Assembly: GCA_036867785.1 (NCBI GenBank)
Contig: CP145410.1
Coordinates: 930,001 to 994,000, forward strand
DNA: 64,000 nt
Origin: Plasmodiophora brassicae
Taxonomy: Eukaryota > Endomyxa: Phytomyxea > Phytomyxea > Plasmodiophorida
Reading direction: 5' to 3'
Shown here: in pieces, positions 11,357-23,673 of the stretch
How positions within the stretch are numbered: the stretch's first letter is position 1
Layout: every line of letters begins with the position of its first letter
Position numbers and translations under genes: made by a program
Notes under the pieces: generated by a model
Databases searched by the model: none
The model's input: only the letters and a program-made list of their open reading frames with translations
What the model was told of the DNA's origin: nothing

Positions 11357-12594
11357 ATGTCGTTTCTGTTCAAGCCCAAACGCAGGCGCAACAATTCCGG
11401 GACGAGCGAGGACGCCGACCTAAACTTGTCGCCCGAGGTTAGGCTGGCCCGCTCGGTCGGAAACTTTTCGCTGATGGGTCTAGCAGACCACGAAAATTCG
11501 GGAATACCTCGCCAGCCGGGAGAACCTGTCGTTAAGCACATTCACGATTGGGGCAACGCTCGGCACTGGGACGTTTGGCCGGGTGCGCCTCGCGACCATT
11601 GCCATCGATGGCAAGCCAAAGTATGGTAATCGTCTGTCTTGCAGTGCCAGCGTGTTGACTCAGCCAGCCCCAGGTATATGGCGTTGAAGATGCTGAAGAA
11701 GACGGAGATCATCCGGTTAAAGCAGGTCGAACACATTAAGGATGAGAAGAGGATTCTGAGCGCAATATGCCATCCATTTATCGTTAACTTTTTCGGGTCG
11801 TTCCAAGACGAAGTCAGTGAGACGTCGGATCCGGTGTAAGGAAGTTTTCGCTGAATATCTTTGCTCTGTAGAAAAGGCTGTACATGATCATGGAATATGT
11901 CATCGGCGGCGAGCTGTTCTCGCAGCTACGGCGTGCTCGGCGCTTTACGAACGATGCATCTCGGTTCTATGCTGTCGAAATCGTTCTCGCATTAGAGTTC
12001 TGCCACGAGCGCAACATCGTCTACCGAGATCTGAAGCCTGAGAACATTCTTATTGACAAGGAGGGTCACGTCAAAATTACCGATTTCGGGTTCGCGAAGT
12101 TCGTTGAAGATCGGACGTGGACCCTGTGTGGCACGCCCGAGTACCTAGCCCCAGAGATTATCCAGAGCAAAGGTCATGGTAAAGCCGTCGACTGGTGGGC
12201 GCTTGGCGTGCTCATCTTTGAGATGTGCGCCGGGTATCCACCGTTCTACGACGAGAACCCGTTCGGCATCTACCAGAAGATCCTGGATGGAACCATTGAC
12301 TTCCCGAAGCATTTCGACCCCAACGCGAAAGACCTCGTCAGGCGGCTGCTGACTGCTGATCGCACGAAGAGATACGGTTGCCTGAAGAATGGTGTCGACG
12401 ATATCAAGGAGCATCGGTGGTTCAAAGGCATCGACTGGGATGCGGCTCTGCAGCGTAAGCTAACCCCTCCATTCATTCCAACGGCCATGTCAGAGAACGA
12501 TACGACGAACTTCGACAAGTATCCCGACTCCGTCGAAAGAGGGCACCCCCCAGAGATCTCCGCCGCAGACGCCGCCCTGTTCGAGGCGTTCTGA
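11357..12594 (+). CDS. cAMP-dependent protein kinase catalytic subunit
   Basis: Catalytic subunit of PKA, a Ser/Thr kinase of the AGC family. Exons 11357-11427, 11537-11620, 11674-11812 and 11872-12594 give 338 residues. The Gly-rich loop is LGTGTFGRV (about residues 32-40) and the ATP-binding lysine is in MALKML (about 57). Then come [15 protein letters not shown], the activation loop [15 protein letters not shown] with the PDK1-site threonine, and a hydrophobic C-terminus ending ALFEAF, a degenerate version of the usual FxxF. The open frame from the ATG continues past the Gly-loop in the wrong frame; the 109 nt intron from 11428 to 11536 fixes this. The first intron boundary is the weakest. 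No regulatory subunit is in the window. Confidence 0.94.
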
Positions 12595-12867
12595 TCAGCC
12601 TTGACATCGACTACTATATGTAAACAATGCTAGCGCGACATGAGACACCAGACGTTTGAATATGTATCACGATGCTGTCCTTGGATAGGTCCTTTTCTAG
12701 AGCGTATTCGAAGGCGCTCCTGCAATTATCGCTGTTCTCCTTCGTTTCGGTGGCCTGGCTGAGTCAACCAACGGCGGTTCCTCGTCGCATTGACTGGTGT
12801 CGACCTTCCCATTAGGTCCGCGACCTGCATTAACGTGTCAGGACCCAATGCCAATAGGCTGCTGGCC
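12595..12867. other. intergenic between PKA gene and kelch-BTB pseudogene
   Basis: No coding frame, RNA gene or repeat seen. Confidence 0.5.
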
Positions 12868-13795
12868 CATTGCGACGGCTATTTCAACCTGTCATCACCT
12901 ACCTGACGACACCGACGGTCTTATCCAATTATCCATATCGCTTCCATCGGTGTCGGCACCAACGAACACCATCAAGGTATGGGCGACAAGGGGTGCGGCC
13001 CAGGAGGCAAACGGTATCGTACGCCGACGTCACTCGCCACATCGTTCAGCACTACCGGGAACGATAGCAACCGCGCCCACCTCTTGTGTGGTCTGGGAAC
13101 AACAGAAACCGGCATCGTCCTTCGTAACGCCTCCTTTTTCAAGCATACCTGGTACGCTCTACCGTCGACACATACTGAACAACGTGTCGCAGCGTGAAAC
13201 GGGTTGTTGCACTCGCTGGACCTCGACAAGCTCGAATGGTCAGCGGTCCACACAGACAGACCATGTTCTTCCCCGATGCACGTCCCATTCGGCGTCCATT
13301 GGTCCCTACATTGCTTCGATTGATCGATTTGGTGGGCACCGGGTCCCCACTCCGGCCACATAAACCTGAACGCTTCGTACGTCTTGGGTGAACAATCGCG
13401 TTTGTGATGCCAGGTGGCATTGCGCGGTGATGTGGTACGGCCGAGGGCGCCGCTATGTACGCTGGACCTGAGAACAAATGGACGAGATTGTAATGGACAG
13501 GCACCGAATCGTGCGGCAGGTTCGCTCGTCCCGATTTGCATCGAAGGCCATACAATATTGGTCTTCGGCAGAGCATGCAGGGGTCCAGACGCGATTTAAT
13601 GATCTTCATGAAGTCGAGTCTGGTGGGACCTGATTCCGGCGGCCGCGCTTGCCGTCTGAGCGTCCGATTACCATCGACTGCTTGGCAGCGGCGCCATGGC
13701 CGATTTTCACTCCAGCAACGGAACATGATGCCTATCGACCCCGGCGTCAGGGCACGCCTACGGTTGTCTGCGATGATCGGCTGCTGAACTCCCTA
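12868..13795 (+). pseudogene. decayed tandem copy of the kelch-BTB (LZTR1-like) gene
   Basis: Collinear fragments of the intact gene that follows can be traced here, with frameshifts, stops and deletions. Examples are GACACCGACGGTCTTATC (intact: GACGCCGACGGCCTCATC), the region encoding CVVWEQQKPASSFV (intact CPVWEELHSRSSFV), TSHSASI before Pro-Tyr (intact TSHSAAIDP), a match to the end of kelch repeat CIEGDTAFVFGG near 13540, and CCATGGCCGATTTTCACTCCAGC-like sequence near 13694 matching the first BTB domain start. About 1.45 kb of parent is represented by about 0.93 kb, so middle kelch repeats are lost. Same strand and immediately 5' of the parent, so it arose by tandem duplication. No intact frame remains. 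Confidence 0.85.
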
Positions 13796-14412
13796 GAGGA
13801 TCTGTGGTGCCAAATACACGGCTGGGTGTTCCTGCATAGCTTGAAGGTGTTGCCACATGCGTGAACTTGTCCGACGTAACGTCGCAGGCGTCCCGCTGAC
13901 CAGCAACGATACGTCGATGGGTGACAGCAGCCGCCGTGCACGCTTCGAAGCGCCCCTGTCACACGTACACAGCAGCGGTGCATGAACGCGAGGGTAACGG
14001 TCGTGACCCCACACTTCATTGGACGCATGTACTGTCTGACATCCGCGATACCCTATTCGGGCACACGATCCCATGGGGTACGCCCCGGTGCGATATTGCC
14101 TATCCGCAAAGCGCTCCCGCCCGCAATCATCACCGTCGGGGCGGCGAGCCGGGCGTGAACCCGCAGGAGCGGCCCAATTCAGGCTGCTCCGGAATCGGCA
14201 GCCGGAACGCGAACGTGGCCCGGCCCCAGGGGGCTGCTGCTGTTGCCTTTTGCGTTCGCCCGTTTCACCACAGCCTATCCGGGGCGCGGGTCGATCCGCC
14301 TGGATTCTCGAACGGGGTGGTGGTCGCAGGCAGGAGGCACCGATCGCGCTACCCGTCTCACTCGGTTGGCGCCTGCGCCCGCCTGGCCGGACCGGATCGC
14401 CCGTCCGCACCG

Positions 14413-16793
14413 ATGCCGACCACCACGAGCCTGTCGGCGCATATGGACCATTTCGAGATTGCGTCGCCGATCCTGTCCGGCGACGCCGACGGCCTCATCA
14501 TCATCGATTCCGTCGATGAGGACATCAAGGAAGGCGAACCCGCCATGGACGACGAAGATGGCGGCCCGGGACGCAAGCGATCTCGTTTGTCGCCCTCCAT
14601 TCGAACTGACCCGAACGTGCTGTCGGTCGCGCCGCCAGTGGCGACCAATAGACGGCGGGCGCCTCTGCTGCTCCCAAATCGAACGTCATCGCCGCCATCG
14701 CCTGTCAAATCGCAGGCTGCAACGAGGTCGTCGGCGCCCATCTCCTGTCCGGTTTGGGAAGAATTGCATTCGCGGTCGTCGTTCGTGCCGCCGCCAATGT
14801 CGGGCCTGACCGCTACGTTCTACGATCGACAGATGCTGATCTTTGGCGGGTACAATAACAACGCCGCCCTAGACGGGCTGTATTCGCTGGACCTCGACAC
14901 TCTCGAGTGGACCGAAGTGCAAACGGCTGGCCCGCGCCCATCCGCGAGGACGTCGCACTCGGCGGCCATCGACCCCCACAACGCCCTGCTCTACATCTTT
15001 GGTGGAAGCGGGTCCCAGTTCGGACATACGAACCTGAACGACCTGTACGTCTTGGACCTGCGATTGCGGCTGTGGCGACAGATGGCGTTGCATGGCGAGG
15101 AGATTCTGCCGAGGTATGGGCAGTCGATGACCTGGCACAATGGGCGTCTGTACATATTCGGGGGCACGTTCGGTCGGGAGTTCTCGCAAGATCTGTTCAT
15201 CGTGGATACGGCCACAGGGGCGTGCAGGCGCATGGAGCAGGACGGGTCGGCTCCAACGGCCAGGTACAAGCACGCGGCCGCCATCTACAACGGGTCGTAC
15301 ATGCTGGTGTTCGGCGGAGCCGAACGCCAGAATTACAAGCTGAACGACGTCGCGATGCTGGACCTGCGGACGCTGAAGTGGACGAAGCTGGAGTGCACGG
15401 GCACCAAGCCGGGTGGCCGGTTCGCCCACTCGATGTGCATCGAAGGCGACACGGCGTTCGTGTTTGGGGGGACGGACAGGGAGGCCTGCCAGTCCGATCT
15501 CTACATGTTGAACCTGTCGACCAGGATCTGGACGAAGGTGGGCAGCGCCCCCCTGTGTGCACTGCCGCACCGTCATGCGAGCCTAACTCGCCCACGGTTT
15601 AGGTTCAGTGTGGTGCAGAAGGGCGATCCCCGAGAGGTCGATACTTTCATGGCGCCATTCTGGATAGCACGACCGGCAAGATGATCGTCTGGGGCGGCAA
15701 GGGGTCGACGGAGGCCCAGATCCGGTTCAATGATCTCCACGCGATTCAAGTCTGCTACGTGGAGCACGCCGACCCGGCTCGGGCGTCTCTCTCGTCCGAC
15801 CTGCACCGGCTGTTTGAGAGCGGCTCCATGGCCGACCTTCACTGCAGCAACGGACGAGATGCCCATCAGCTCGTCATCAGGGCACGCGCAACGGCTCTGG
15901 CGGAGCGCATCGATTACGACGACGACGGCCATGCCGTTCTGCCTATTGACTCGCCGAACCCGGTCGTCGTCGACCTCCTTCTTCGGTACCTGTACACCGA
16001 CCAGATCGACCCGTTTCACTGTTCCACTGACGACGACTTCAAAGTCCTCATCGAGGTGGCCCAGCTCGCCGAGCGCTTGGTCATCCAGCGACTTGCACGG
16101 CTGGCAGAGCGAATGGCCCGACATCACGTCACTACGGCCAGAGCGCACGCTGCCCTCAGACACCTGGGAGACACGCCGTCCAGCCTCCAGCACTTCCTCA
16201 GGCAGTTCATCGCGATCCACTCGGGGCTATCCGCCACGATCCCCGTTTCCATGCTGCCGTCGGACGTGCAAGGACCGACGCCGGACGTCGTTGTGCCGCC
16301 GTCGTCGCTGCTGGAAGATTTCGGCCGCCTGCGACGCCTGTCTTCGTCCGCCGCCGAATTGCAAGCGGTTCCGTTCGACATGCGGTTCGTGTGCGGCCGG
16401 CAACGGGAACGGATCGGAGCGCATCAGCTCCTTCTCGCGGCACGCTCGTCGTACTTTGGGTCGTTCTCGTTCCTCGAGGGCATGGTCGAGGCCAGGACAC
16501 GAGTGTGCCGGTTCCCCGAGTCCGGCGAGGGCGTGCTGTCGCGAGCGGCATTCAGCGTCCTGCTCGACTACCTGTACGGAGGCGACCGACTCGCGTGCAC
16601 GGCCATGAGCGACGAGGCAGCCGCCCAGCTGGCCGCCATCGACGTCTGCAACTTCTTCGGCCTGAGCTCCATGCACCTCCACGACCTGCTTCGGAAGCGG
16701 CTGCAAGGGGACCCCCAGGACACGGGCATCATCGCGGCCGCAGCCGCGGCCGCGTCCCGCATCAGAACGAAGGCGCCCTGCTCGCTGAGTTAA
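14413..16793 (+). CDS. kelch-BTB-BTB protein, LZTR1-like
   Basis: Two exons (14413-15571, 15619-16793) give 777 residues. After a Ser/Pro-rich N-terminus come about six kelch repeats (MLIFGGYNNNAALDGLYSLD, LYIFGGSGSQFGHTNLNDLY, LYIFGGTFGREFSQDLFIVD, MLVFGGAERQNYKLNDVAML, FVFGGTDREACQSDLYML, and GRYFHGAILDSTTGKMIVWGG across the splice). Two BTB domains follow, one starting GSMADLHC and one near GAHQLLLAARSSYFGSFSF, each followed by a helical BACK-like region. Kelch followed by two BTB domains is the LZTR1 layout; LZTR1 is a CUL3 adaptor that controls RAS-family GTPases in animals. The substrate here is unknown. The frame is open upstream of ATG 14413, but no conserved sequence lies there. A decayed copy lies just 5'. 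Confidence 0.85.
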
Positions 16794-16991
16794 TCGAGGC
16801 CCTGTCCCCGTCTCCACCCTCCCCTACGATACTAATCTGTACCATACCCGAATACACATGACGAGATAGACCATAGCCGGGATCTGCGTCACGCGTGGGC
16901 CGGCAGTACCGCTCCGCGGTGGGGTGTGGTGCCGGTGGTGGACCCCTGTTTGGTGGGAGGACAGTCCGCAGACGGCGGCAACCGAGTCGTG

Positions 16992-18165
16992 ATGTTGCGG
17001 GTCCTGGGGCGTACGCCTTGGGCGCGGCGATCAGTCAGGGTCGCTGCTGCTAGTGCAGGTTGTCCGCGATGGTCGACTACGGGTACGGCAGCGATGGCGG
17101 CCGTGGACGCGGTGGCGGCGCCGACGGCGACGGCGACAGCGGATGGGTTGATGACGTTCGGGGATGCGACGACGGCGGTGACGCAGGGGTCGATGGCGTG
17201 GTATGAGTGGGGGGCGTATGGCCTGCAGGAGGTTATGAATTACGGGCATACGGCGATGGGGCTGCCCTGGTGGGCATCGATCGTGGCGACGACCATTGGG
17301 ATCCGTTTGCTGCTGGCGCCGCTCGCCGTGCCCCAGATGCGATGCGCGTCGCGCCTGACGATTCTCCGGCCAAAGATACAGAGCCTGCAGGAGAAGATGA
17401 GGGACCGGATGGTGAATGGGCCACCTCCGTCCGCTGAAGAGCGTGTCGTCATGCAGAACGAGCTGTGGGATGTGTTCAGGAAGTACGACGTCAGTCCTTT
17501 CAAGGTGTGCTGCTTGTCTGCGCGTACCTGTCCTGAGCGATCGATGGGCTGACGTGGATTTACAGTCGCTGAAGTTCGCTCTGCTCCAAATGCCGGTGTT
17601 TCTATCGTTCTTCCTCGCTCTTCGCGAACTGGGCACTCGATACCCAGAGTGCAAGACTGGCGGTTCGTCCACCCGAGCCTTGCGTCCGTGTGGCGTTGCT
17701 GACTTGTACGCGGCGGCAGGTGCCTTGTGGTTCACAGACCTGGCCAGCCAGGACCCTTACTATGCATTACCGGTGATATCCGCGTTGTCCTTCGTCGCAA
17801 CGCTGGAATTCGGAGCAGGTAATTGCCGTTGACTGTTGAAGGCGGGAACGGTTACATTGGGTACAGAGGGCGACTCCATGGATCCCAATGTCAAGAAGGC
17901 TTTCAGGCTAGTCCCTCTCATTGTCGTCCCGCTGACGTTCTATTTGCCCCAAGGCGTCTTTCTCTACTGGATTACGAACAGTTTGTACGGTGTTGTCCAA
18001 ACCAAGCTCATCCGCTCAGAGGCTGCTCGGCGCTTCTTCAATATCCCCAATCCGAAGGCGCCCAACGCTCTGGCCGAACTCGAAATGCACGTCGGAGGCA
18101 CCCGGGACGTCCAGGTGAAACCCGACATCATTCCTAATCGTCCATTCTACAAAAGCACACGATAG
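16992..18165 (+). CDS. OXA1: mitochondrial inner-membrane insertase OXA1
   Basis: Member of the YidC/Oxa1/Alb3 insertase family that inserts proteins into the mitochondrial inner membrane. Exons 16992-17504, 17566-17662, 17720-17818 and 17867-18165 give 335 residues. ATG 16992 starts an Arg/Ala-rich presequence (MLRVLGRTPWARRSVRVAAA). The conserved core includes GLPWWASIVATTIGIRLLLAPLAV, the charged loop ILRPKIQSLQEKM, KFALLQMPVFLSFFLALREL, ALWFTDLASQDPYYALPVI and the last span LPQGVFLYWITNSLYGVVQT. The C-terminal tail is short, without the long ribosome-binding coiled coil of yeast Oxa1, so this could equally be a Cox18-like paralogue; the LWFTDL and FLYWITN motifs fit OXA1 well. Confidence 0.92.
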
Positions 18166-18297
18166 GCGCGGACAAGGCGTGCCGCCATCATCCGCGTATT
18201 GTCAATACACTGTGACAGACGTAGACGAACCGCCGAACCATGCAACGTGATAAAGCGCATGTATTTGAGGTTGTTGAGGGCGGCGCGATACGATACT

Positions 18298-18720
18298 CTA
18301 CAGGATCGAGCCAGCAGCACTGCTGATTCGGGGCCACAGGTCGGCACACTCCTTGGCAACTGGGCCGGTGATACCGGAACCCTTCATCTCGCCCTTCTCG
18401 TTGACGATGACACCGGCGTTGTCCTCGAAGTAGATGAAGTTTCCGTTGGGGCGGCGCCACGATTTGCGCTGACGGATAACGACGGCCGGCATGACCTTCT
18501 TACGCAGCTCGGGCTTGCCCTTCTTGACCGTCGCCATGACCATGTCGCCGACAGTGGCAGCCGGGAGACGGTTCAGACGGCCAGGGACGCCTTTCACGGA
18601 AATAATGTACAGGTTCTTGGCACCCGTGTTGTCAGCACAGTTGATGACGGCTCCGACCGGGAGACCGACGGTCGTGTGGAATTTCGATCCGCTGGCCCCA
18701 CCTCGGCCGACCTTACTCAT
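18298..18720 (-). CDS. RPL23: 60S ribosomal protein uL14 (RPL23)
   Basis: An intronless frame of 140 residues, the normal length for eukaryotic uL14. Signature stretches are [40 protein letters not shown] and the C-terminal [20 protein letters not shown]. It is a core protein of the large ribosomal subunit, next to the GTPase-associated region. The ATG at 18720 gives the normal start ([11 protein letters not shown]). It converges with OXA1; stop codons are about 130 bp apart. Confidence 0.98.
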   Translation of the reverse strand: MSKVGRGGASGSKFHTTVGLPVGAVINCADNTGAKNLYIISVKGVPGRLNRLPAATVGDMVMATVKKGKPELRKKVMPAVVIRQRKSWRRPNGNFIYFEDNAGVIVNEKGEMKGSGITGPVAKECADLWPRISSAAGSIL

Positions 18721-18994
18721 GGTTGGCGACGAATCCCTATCAACTGGCAGACTGCCTTCACGGACTCCGTGGCGGATGCCGCATCGATACTATTAGGGCG
18801 CGTCCATAAATCAGGCACACTCCCTATGCTCCGTGCAATTCCAGCAGGCCCACGACGTTCTGCTGCTTGACGACATACGCGATCGATGTGCGCGTCGTCG
18901 ACCTGGGACGTGTCACTCGAGATGTCAGACAATCGCGTGATGACCGGTGTTGCAGGCTGAGGGTATGCCGGCCGAGATTAACACATGTGTGTAG

Positions 18995-21900
18995 TTACTG
19001 ATCGAAATCTTCAAAGAGCCCCATGAGATCATGCAGGCGTTCAGAAAGATCGTTATCGTCATAATCGTCATGATGCAGAACGCCTTGGGCAATGGCCAGC
19101 TTCTTGTTCTGCAGCTCCAGGATCCGTTCTTCGATTGACCTGGCGACGACAAACCGTCGAACGTTGACATTCTTCAACTGACCAATTCTGTGAACGCGAT
19201 CGATCGCTTGCGCATCCTGTCCAAAATCAGTTCAGTCATATGCGGAATCACATGATACTACAAAGCGTGACGAAGCCTCACCACGGCAGGGTTCCACTGA
19301 ACAAATATCGCAGTCAGGACAGTGCTTATCCGAAACACGAATGGCGCGTACCCAGATGTCAAGGAGAATGACGTTGGACGCTGTCACCAGGTTCAACCCA
19401 ACACCGCCAACACGGAGCGAACACAAAAGTACACGAGCTTCAGTGTCTGGATTGCAAAACTCCTCAAGAACGGCCTCGCGATTCCGCTGCGAAAGCTTTC
19501 CGTCCAAGCGAAGGAACCTGTGGTTTCCAGCTGCAAGTGCCTTTTCCACTAAATCCAACTGACCGCACCGCTATCAGCGACAGTTATCGAGTACCAGAAT
19601 TTTGTCTCGCGCTGACCATTGACGTCCATTGCGAAAACACGACGGTCTTGCAACTGGGATCAGCAGCCCGGAAGGCTTCCAATTCCGCCACAAGCTGACG
19701 AGTCTTGGCGCTGTGCGTCCACTCCTGGTCCAGGTCGATATCACAAACTAAGGCACAGCAGACGTTTGCATTTCAATACGAATCAGGAAGATAACGCTTA
19801 CCTGGAGCAACACCCGATAGAAGCTGGCTTCTGTAAATGATCGTGCGACATATCGGGCAAGCGGCACGACTGGACTTGCCGAACAGAGAATCCGAACAGT
19901 CACGACACATACTGATGATGGTCATTCGCATTGGTTAGCATTTAGGAATCGCGCACAACTCACATATGGCCACAGCGAGAGAACACGGGGTCTGCTGGGG
20001 GATCAAGGCACATCGGGCACTCTAGAGCGTTTTCGTCCGCGCTAGCTTTCAGGGCAGTTGAAAGCTCCTCGATATATTCCTGTACAGCGAAAGGTCAACA
20101 CTCAAGTCGACACACATTGGTACTGATGGGACCATACCTTGGAACACGTGCCGTCGTCGGCCTTTGTCAGAGTTCGTATAAGCCGGCTCGCCGAAGACGC
20201 TTGCTGCTTTTCAGCATCGGAGGAGTATCCGCGAACCTGTGCCAATGAGAAGACAACCCATGGGATACCGGATGCGACGATGGTCATGCAAACGTACCAG
20301 AAACGGGTGCGAACAAGCCTGGCGCAGGCGCATGATCATCTCCAGCACATTCGCACATTGTTTTGAGAGAGCCTTGCTCCTGAGCAACCCCTGCGTTGAC
20401 CGTAAGGGACGATCCCAAATGAATACGTGAGAAACTCACCTGGAGTTGCTCTCTACTTCGCAAGAACAGTGCGTCATACAGTGCTCGTTCTTCCGGAGAC
20501 AAGACGATTTTAACGACACGTTCATCACGTGGAGGAAGATTCAACAGTGGTTTCCCGTTGGCGTCTTTGCCTGTAACAGAGGTGGTCAGCATTAGCCGGG
20601 ACAGACGCGATGGGTGCTAGGTTGGTAGTCAGCTCGTACTCGTCTTGCATCGTCGCAGTAGAAGGGGTTGCAAAATGGTGCCCAGGCGCTGAAGCACAGC
20701 AGTGTCACCCTGCTCGAACGGGTTCTGGATCTGAGAATTCCACCAGGATATCCTGGACCTATAGCGATGTATCACATGATTGCCCATGCCGACGTTCCGC
20801 AACAGCATACCAGGGGTCTTCACGTAGAAACCGGAACAAGCTATGCAGGTCGTGGAGGTTGTTTTGAATTGGTGTCCCCGTTAGGGCGAATCTTGCTCGT
20901 GCATGCAGAGCAAACGCTGCTTTCGCTGTCAAAGTTGTCCTGTTCTTGATATGGTGCGCCTCATCGAGAATAACACGATCCCAAGTCGAAGTGAAAATGA
21001 TACTCTCTTCGCGCTTCGCCTGATTGTAGCCGGAAGCCAGAACGCCTGCTCACCAACGTCAGCGGTTGCAATGGCTGCTGAACGAGACGGGCAGACCGTA
21101 TGTGGTTATAAGGACATCAAAGTTGTCCCTTCTGTCATCGTTTCTGTCCGAGCCGTAATAAATCGACACAACTAGATCGGAGTGGCGTTCGATTTCGTCA
21201 CGCCACTGCGCCAGAAGAGACATAGGGCATACGACGAGCGTCGCTGCGAGGTAGCCGGTACAACCTGGAGGCTTGACGCCAGGTTTTGAACACATCAGTG
21301 CAATGGCTTCGATTGTCTTCCCTACACGGTGGAGTCAATGCCGACGTACACCTCGACTGCAAAACCGGACACACCCATGCCCATCTATCACATCATGTCA
21401 GATTGCAGACAGAGCAGGGCACGTTCCGGTCGCCGACCTCGTCACCGAGGATGCCACCGCATGAAACAGGGCGCGATTCCGGCCGCTGAAGCGTCAGCAC
21501 GGTAGTCGACGAGTTCGCGTAGTAGCGCAGGCCATCGTCAGGAAATGTACGCGTTTCCCACTCAGGGCCCAGCTGGCCGATGGGCAGCATTTCTCTGTTC
21601 TCTCTGCGAAGCATCCACTCCAGGGCCTGCTTCTGATACGGGCGTAGTTGACAGCGGAGCGAGGCCGGAGGTTCTGCTTCTGGCAGCGTGCGGTGCTCGG
21701 TATCGATCGAGTCGTAAAGCGATGCAAGACGTAATGCTGAGCGCTCCACCTGTGCCCGGGTTGGTTTGAGCGCGTCCGCGATATTCGCGCCCGCAAGAAG
21801 GCGAAGCAGTGGGAATATAGGCGCTTTCACAGGGTCTTGCTCAATGTCGTCGTCGTCGCCACGGTCGTCATTAGCGACCTTGGACTCGAACAGCGCGGGT

Positions 21901-22419
21901 AGAGCCCAAACGTGGACGACAACGTCAACAGATGTGAACGTGCTGATGTTGGCTGGTGGAAACACGACACACGCCGATATCTCAATCAAGCCGCTCTTGA
22001 GCAGCGGCAGCAGCAGGCGACTGGACGCCAGATCCAGCTTCCCAACTTCAAGACGGTTCCTGAGGACAGAAGGTTGGCCCTCCATCGTCACTCGATACGC
22101 TCCCTACATACCTCGGGTGATGGCCTAACGGCAGAGGCGGTCCGCTACACGATTCCACATCGTCTTGATGAACCAGGAACCTCACGGCGCCGTCCTCTGA
22201 CCTGGCCTTCTTCCTGGCGTGCTCCACGCCAGCCTTCTTTGCGCGCATCGGGAACTCCAGCCAGGTCCCGTGCACAACGCGCCCGACGCACTTCGTGAGG
22301 AACGTCCCCCTGGTCTGGAACGACCCCAGTCGTTTCGGGGCGGCGAGCTTCGCAGGCCCGGGCGCAATCGGCCGGTCATCGCTGTCGGAGCTGGCCGCCG
22401 TTAAATCAACGGTCTCCAT
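18995..22419 (-). CDS. RAD5/HLTF-like SWI2/SNF2 ATPase with RING finger
   Basis: Multi-exon gene from ATG 22419 to the stop at 18995; individual junctions were not all resolved. The domain order is the RAD5/HLTF one. A HIRAN-type domain ([21 protein letters not shown]) is followed by the first ATPase lobe ([20 protein letters not shown] then [40 protein letters not shown]). A RING finger is inserted between the lobes ([19 protein letters not shown] … CPICR). The second lobe has [28 protein letters not shown] and a final [13 protein letters not shown] region before [16 protein letters not shown]. Relatives poly-ubiquitinate PCNA and remodel stalled replication forks. The Walker A lysine is in GKTIEA across an intron. 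Divergent from the GT60 gene with 67 bp between start codons. Confidence 0.9.
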
Positions 22420-22486
22420 CGCGCTGCGCCCCAGCCCCGTGGATCGCGCGGCGAATCGATCGACGGCGGCGCACGCAGATCGCAGT

Positions 22487-23615
22487 ATGACGCCGGCGGA
22501 CGACGCCGATGGCAGCCACGCGCGGATATTCGTGTCGATCGCCAGCTATCGCGATCCGGAAACGGCCTGGACGGTTCGGAGCGCTCTGCAACGAGCCAGG
22601 TACGACGACGAGTATCACCCCCCGGGGGATAGTCTGGGCGTCGTTGAACAGATACGGCAGGTTCCCCAGGCGTCTCGTGTTTGGGATCTGCTGGCAGTAC
22701 GATGCCAGCGTCGACGCCGAGCGACTGTTCTCTAACATGCCGAAGCCGCTGTTCGAGGGTCAAATCCGGTCGGTGTCCCTGAGGCACGACCAGGCGTGTG
22801 GTCCACAGTGGGCCCGGTACCTAATCCAGTCGCGGCTCTATCGCGACGAACCCTTCTACTTGCAGATCGATTCGCACATGCGATTCTGCCACGACTTCGA
22901 CGTCATCCTCATCGAAGAGTTCAACGATGCGCGGGCGCAATCACCCCGGCCGATCCTGACGACGTACCCGCCAGGGTACACCCGCCTGGGTGCCGAAGGT
23001 CAACCCGAAGTCGACACGGGCATTGCAGGTGGGATGATTGCAACGCGACTGTATCCCAGATCGTTCGGGGACGATGGCATGCTGAGGATCGTCGGCCGTG
23101 CGTTTGACGTCGCCCCAAGCCGTCCTGTGCCGACCCCGTTCTGGGCTGCCGGATTCAGCTTCTCTCGGGGCGACTGGGTTCGCGATTGTCCTTACGACCC
23201 GAACCTGCGGCATGTCTTCTTCGGCGAGGAATCCGTCATGGCCGCTCGTATATTCACCAGCGGGTACGATTGCTTCGCGCCATCGCGTGTCGTCTGTTGC
23301 ACGAAATGGTCCCGGGATTACCGGCCCACGTTCAGGGAGAATCCTGGATCTCAGTCCCTGACACACCTGTCCGTCCGACGAATGCGGTTCGTACTCGAAG
23401 CGTCGGACGGGGATGTCGACGACATTGGCGATGTGGGTCGATATGGGTTAGGCCGCGTTCGGACGATGCGGGAGTACCAGCAGGTTGCCGGCGTTGATTT
23501 TCGAAAGCGTTCAGTCCTCGGGGACGAGCCGTCATGCGAGAAATTGTCTCCAATGCCCGCCTTGCCACCGTCTATCACCAATCGTGTCTTGAACCTTGTT
23601 ATAAACGGCGTTTAG
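22487..23615 (+). CDS. GlcNAc-transferase, GT60 family (Skp1-hydroxyproline type)
   Basis: Exons 22487-22599 and 22661-23615, with a 61 nt intron, give 355 residues. After a short N-terminus the protein reads HARIFVSIASYRDPETAWTV, FGICWQYD, then FYLQIDSHMRFCHDFD with a D-x-H-type nucleotide-sugar/metal site, ILTTYPPGY, and PFWAAGFSFSRGDW … HVFFGEESVMAARIFTSGYD. These are hallmarks of the family that in Dictyostelium and Toxoplasma adds GlcNAc to hydroxyproline on Skp1, the F-box adaptor, as part of oxygen sensing. No signal peptide or membrane span is visible, which fits a cytosolic enzyme. The intron is supported because splicing restores the ARFPRRLVFGICWQ junction. Prolyl hydroxylase and Skp1 are not in the window. 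Confidence 0.87.
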
Positions 23616-23673
23616 ACAAAGGTGATGTTTCGGTCATTTGTTCATTGAATGTCGTTGTCAGGGCGTGTTCCGA

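Noticed and set aside
11357-11629. apparent frameshift in PKA before the Gly-loop
   Set aside because: A GT-AG intron at 11428-11536 restores one frame of 338 residues, so no frameshift is needed.
13921-14412. open frame upstream of the kelch-BTB start as coding N-terminus
   Set aside because: Low-complexity, no similarity to the family, and ATG 14413 is the first with plausible downstream conservation; kept as 5' UTR.
18717-18932. minus-strand ORF upstream of uL14
   Set aside because: No homology, overlaps the ribosomal-protein promoter and start, composition not like nearby exons.
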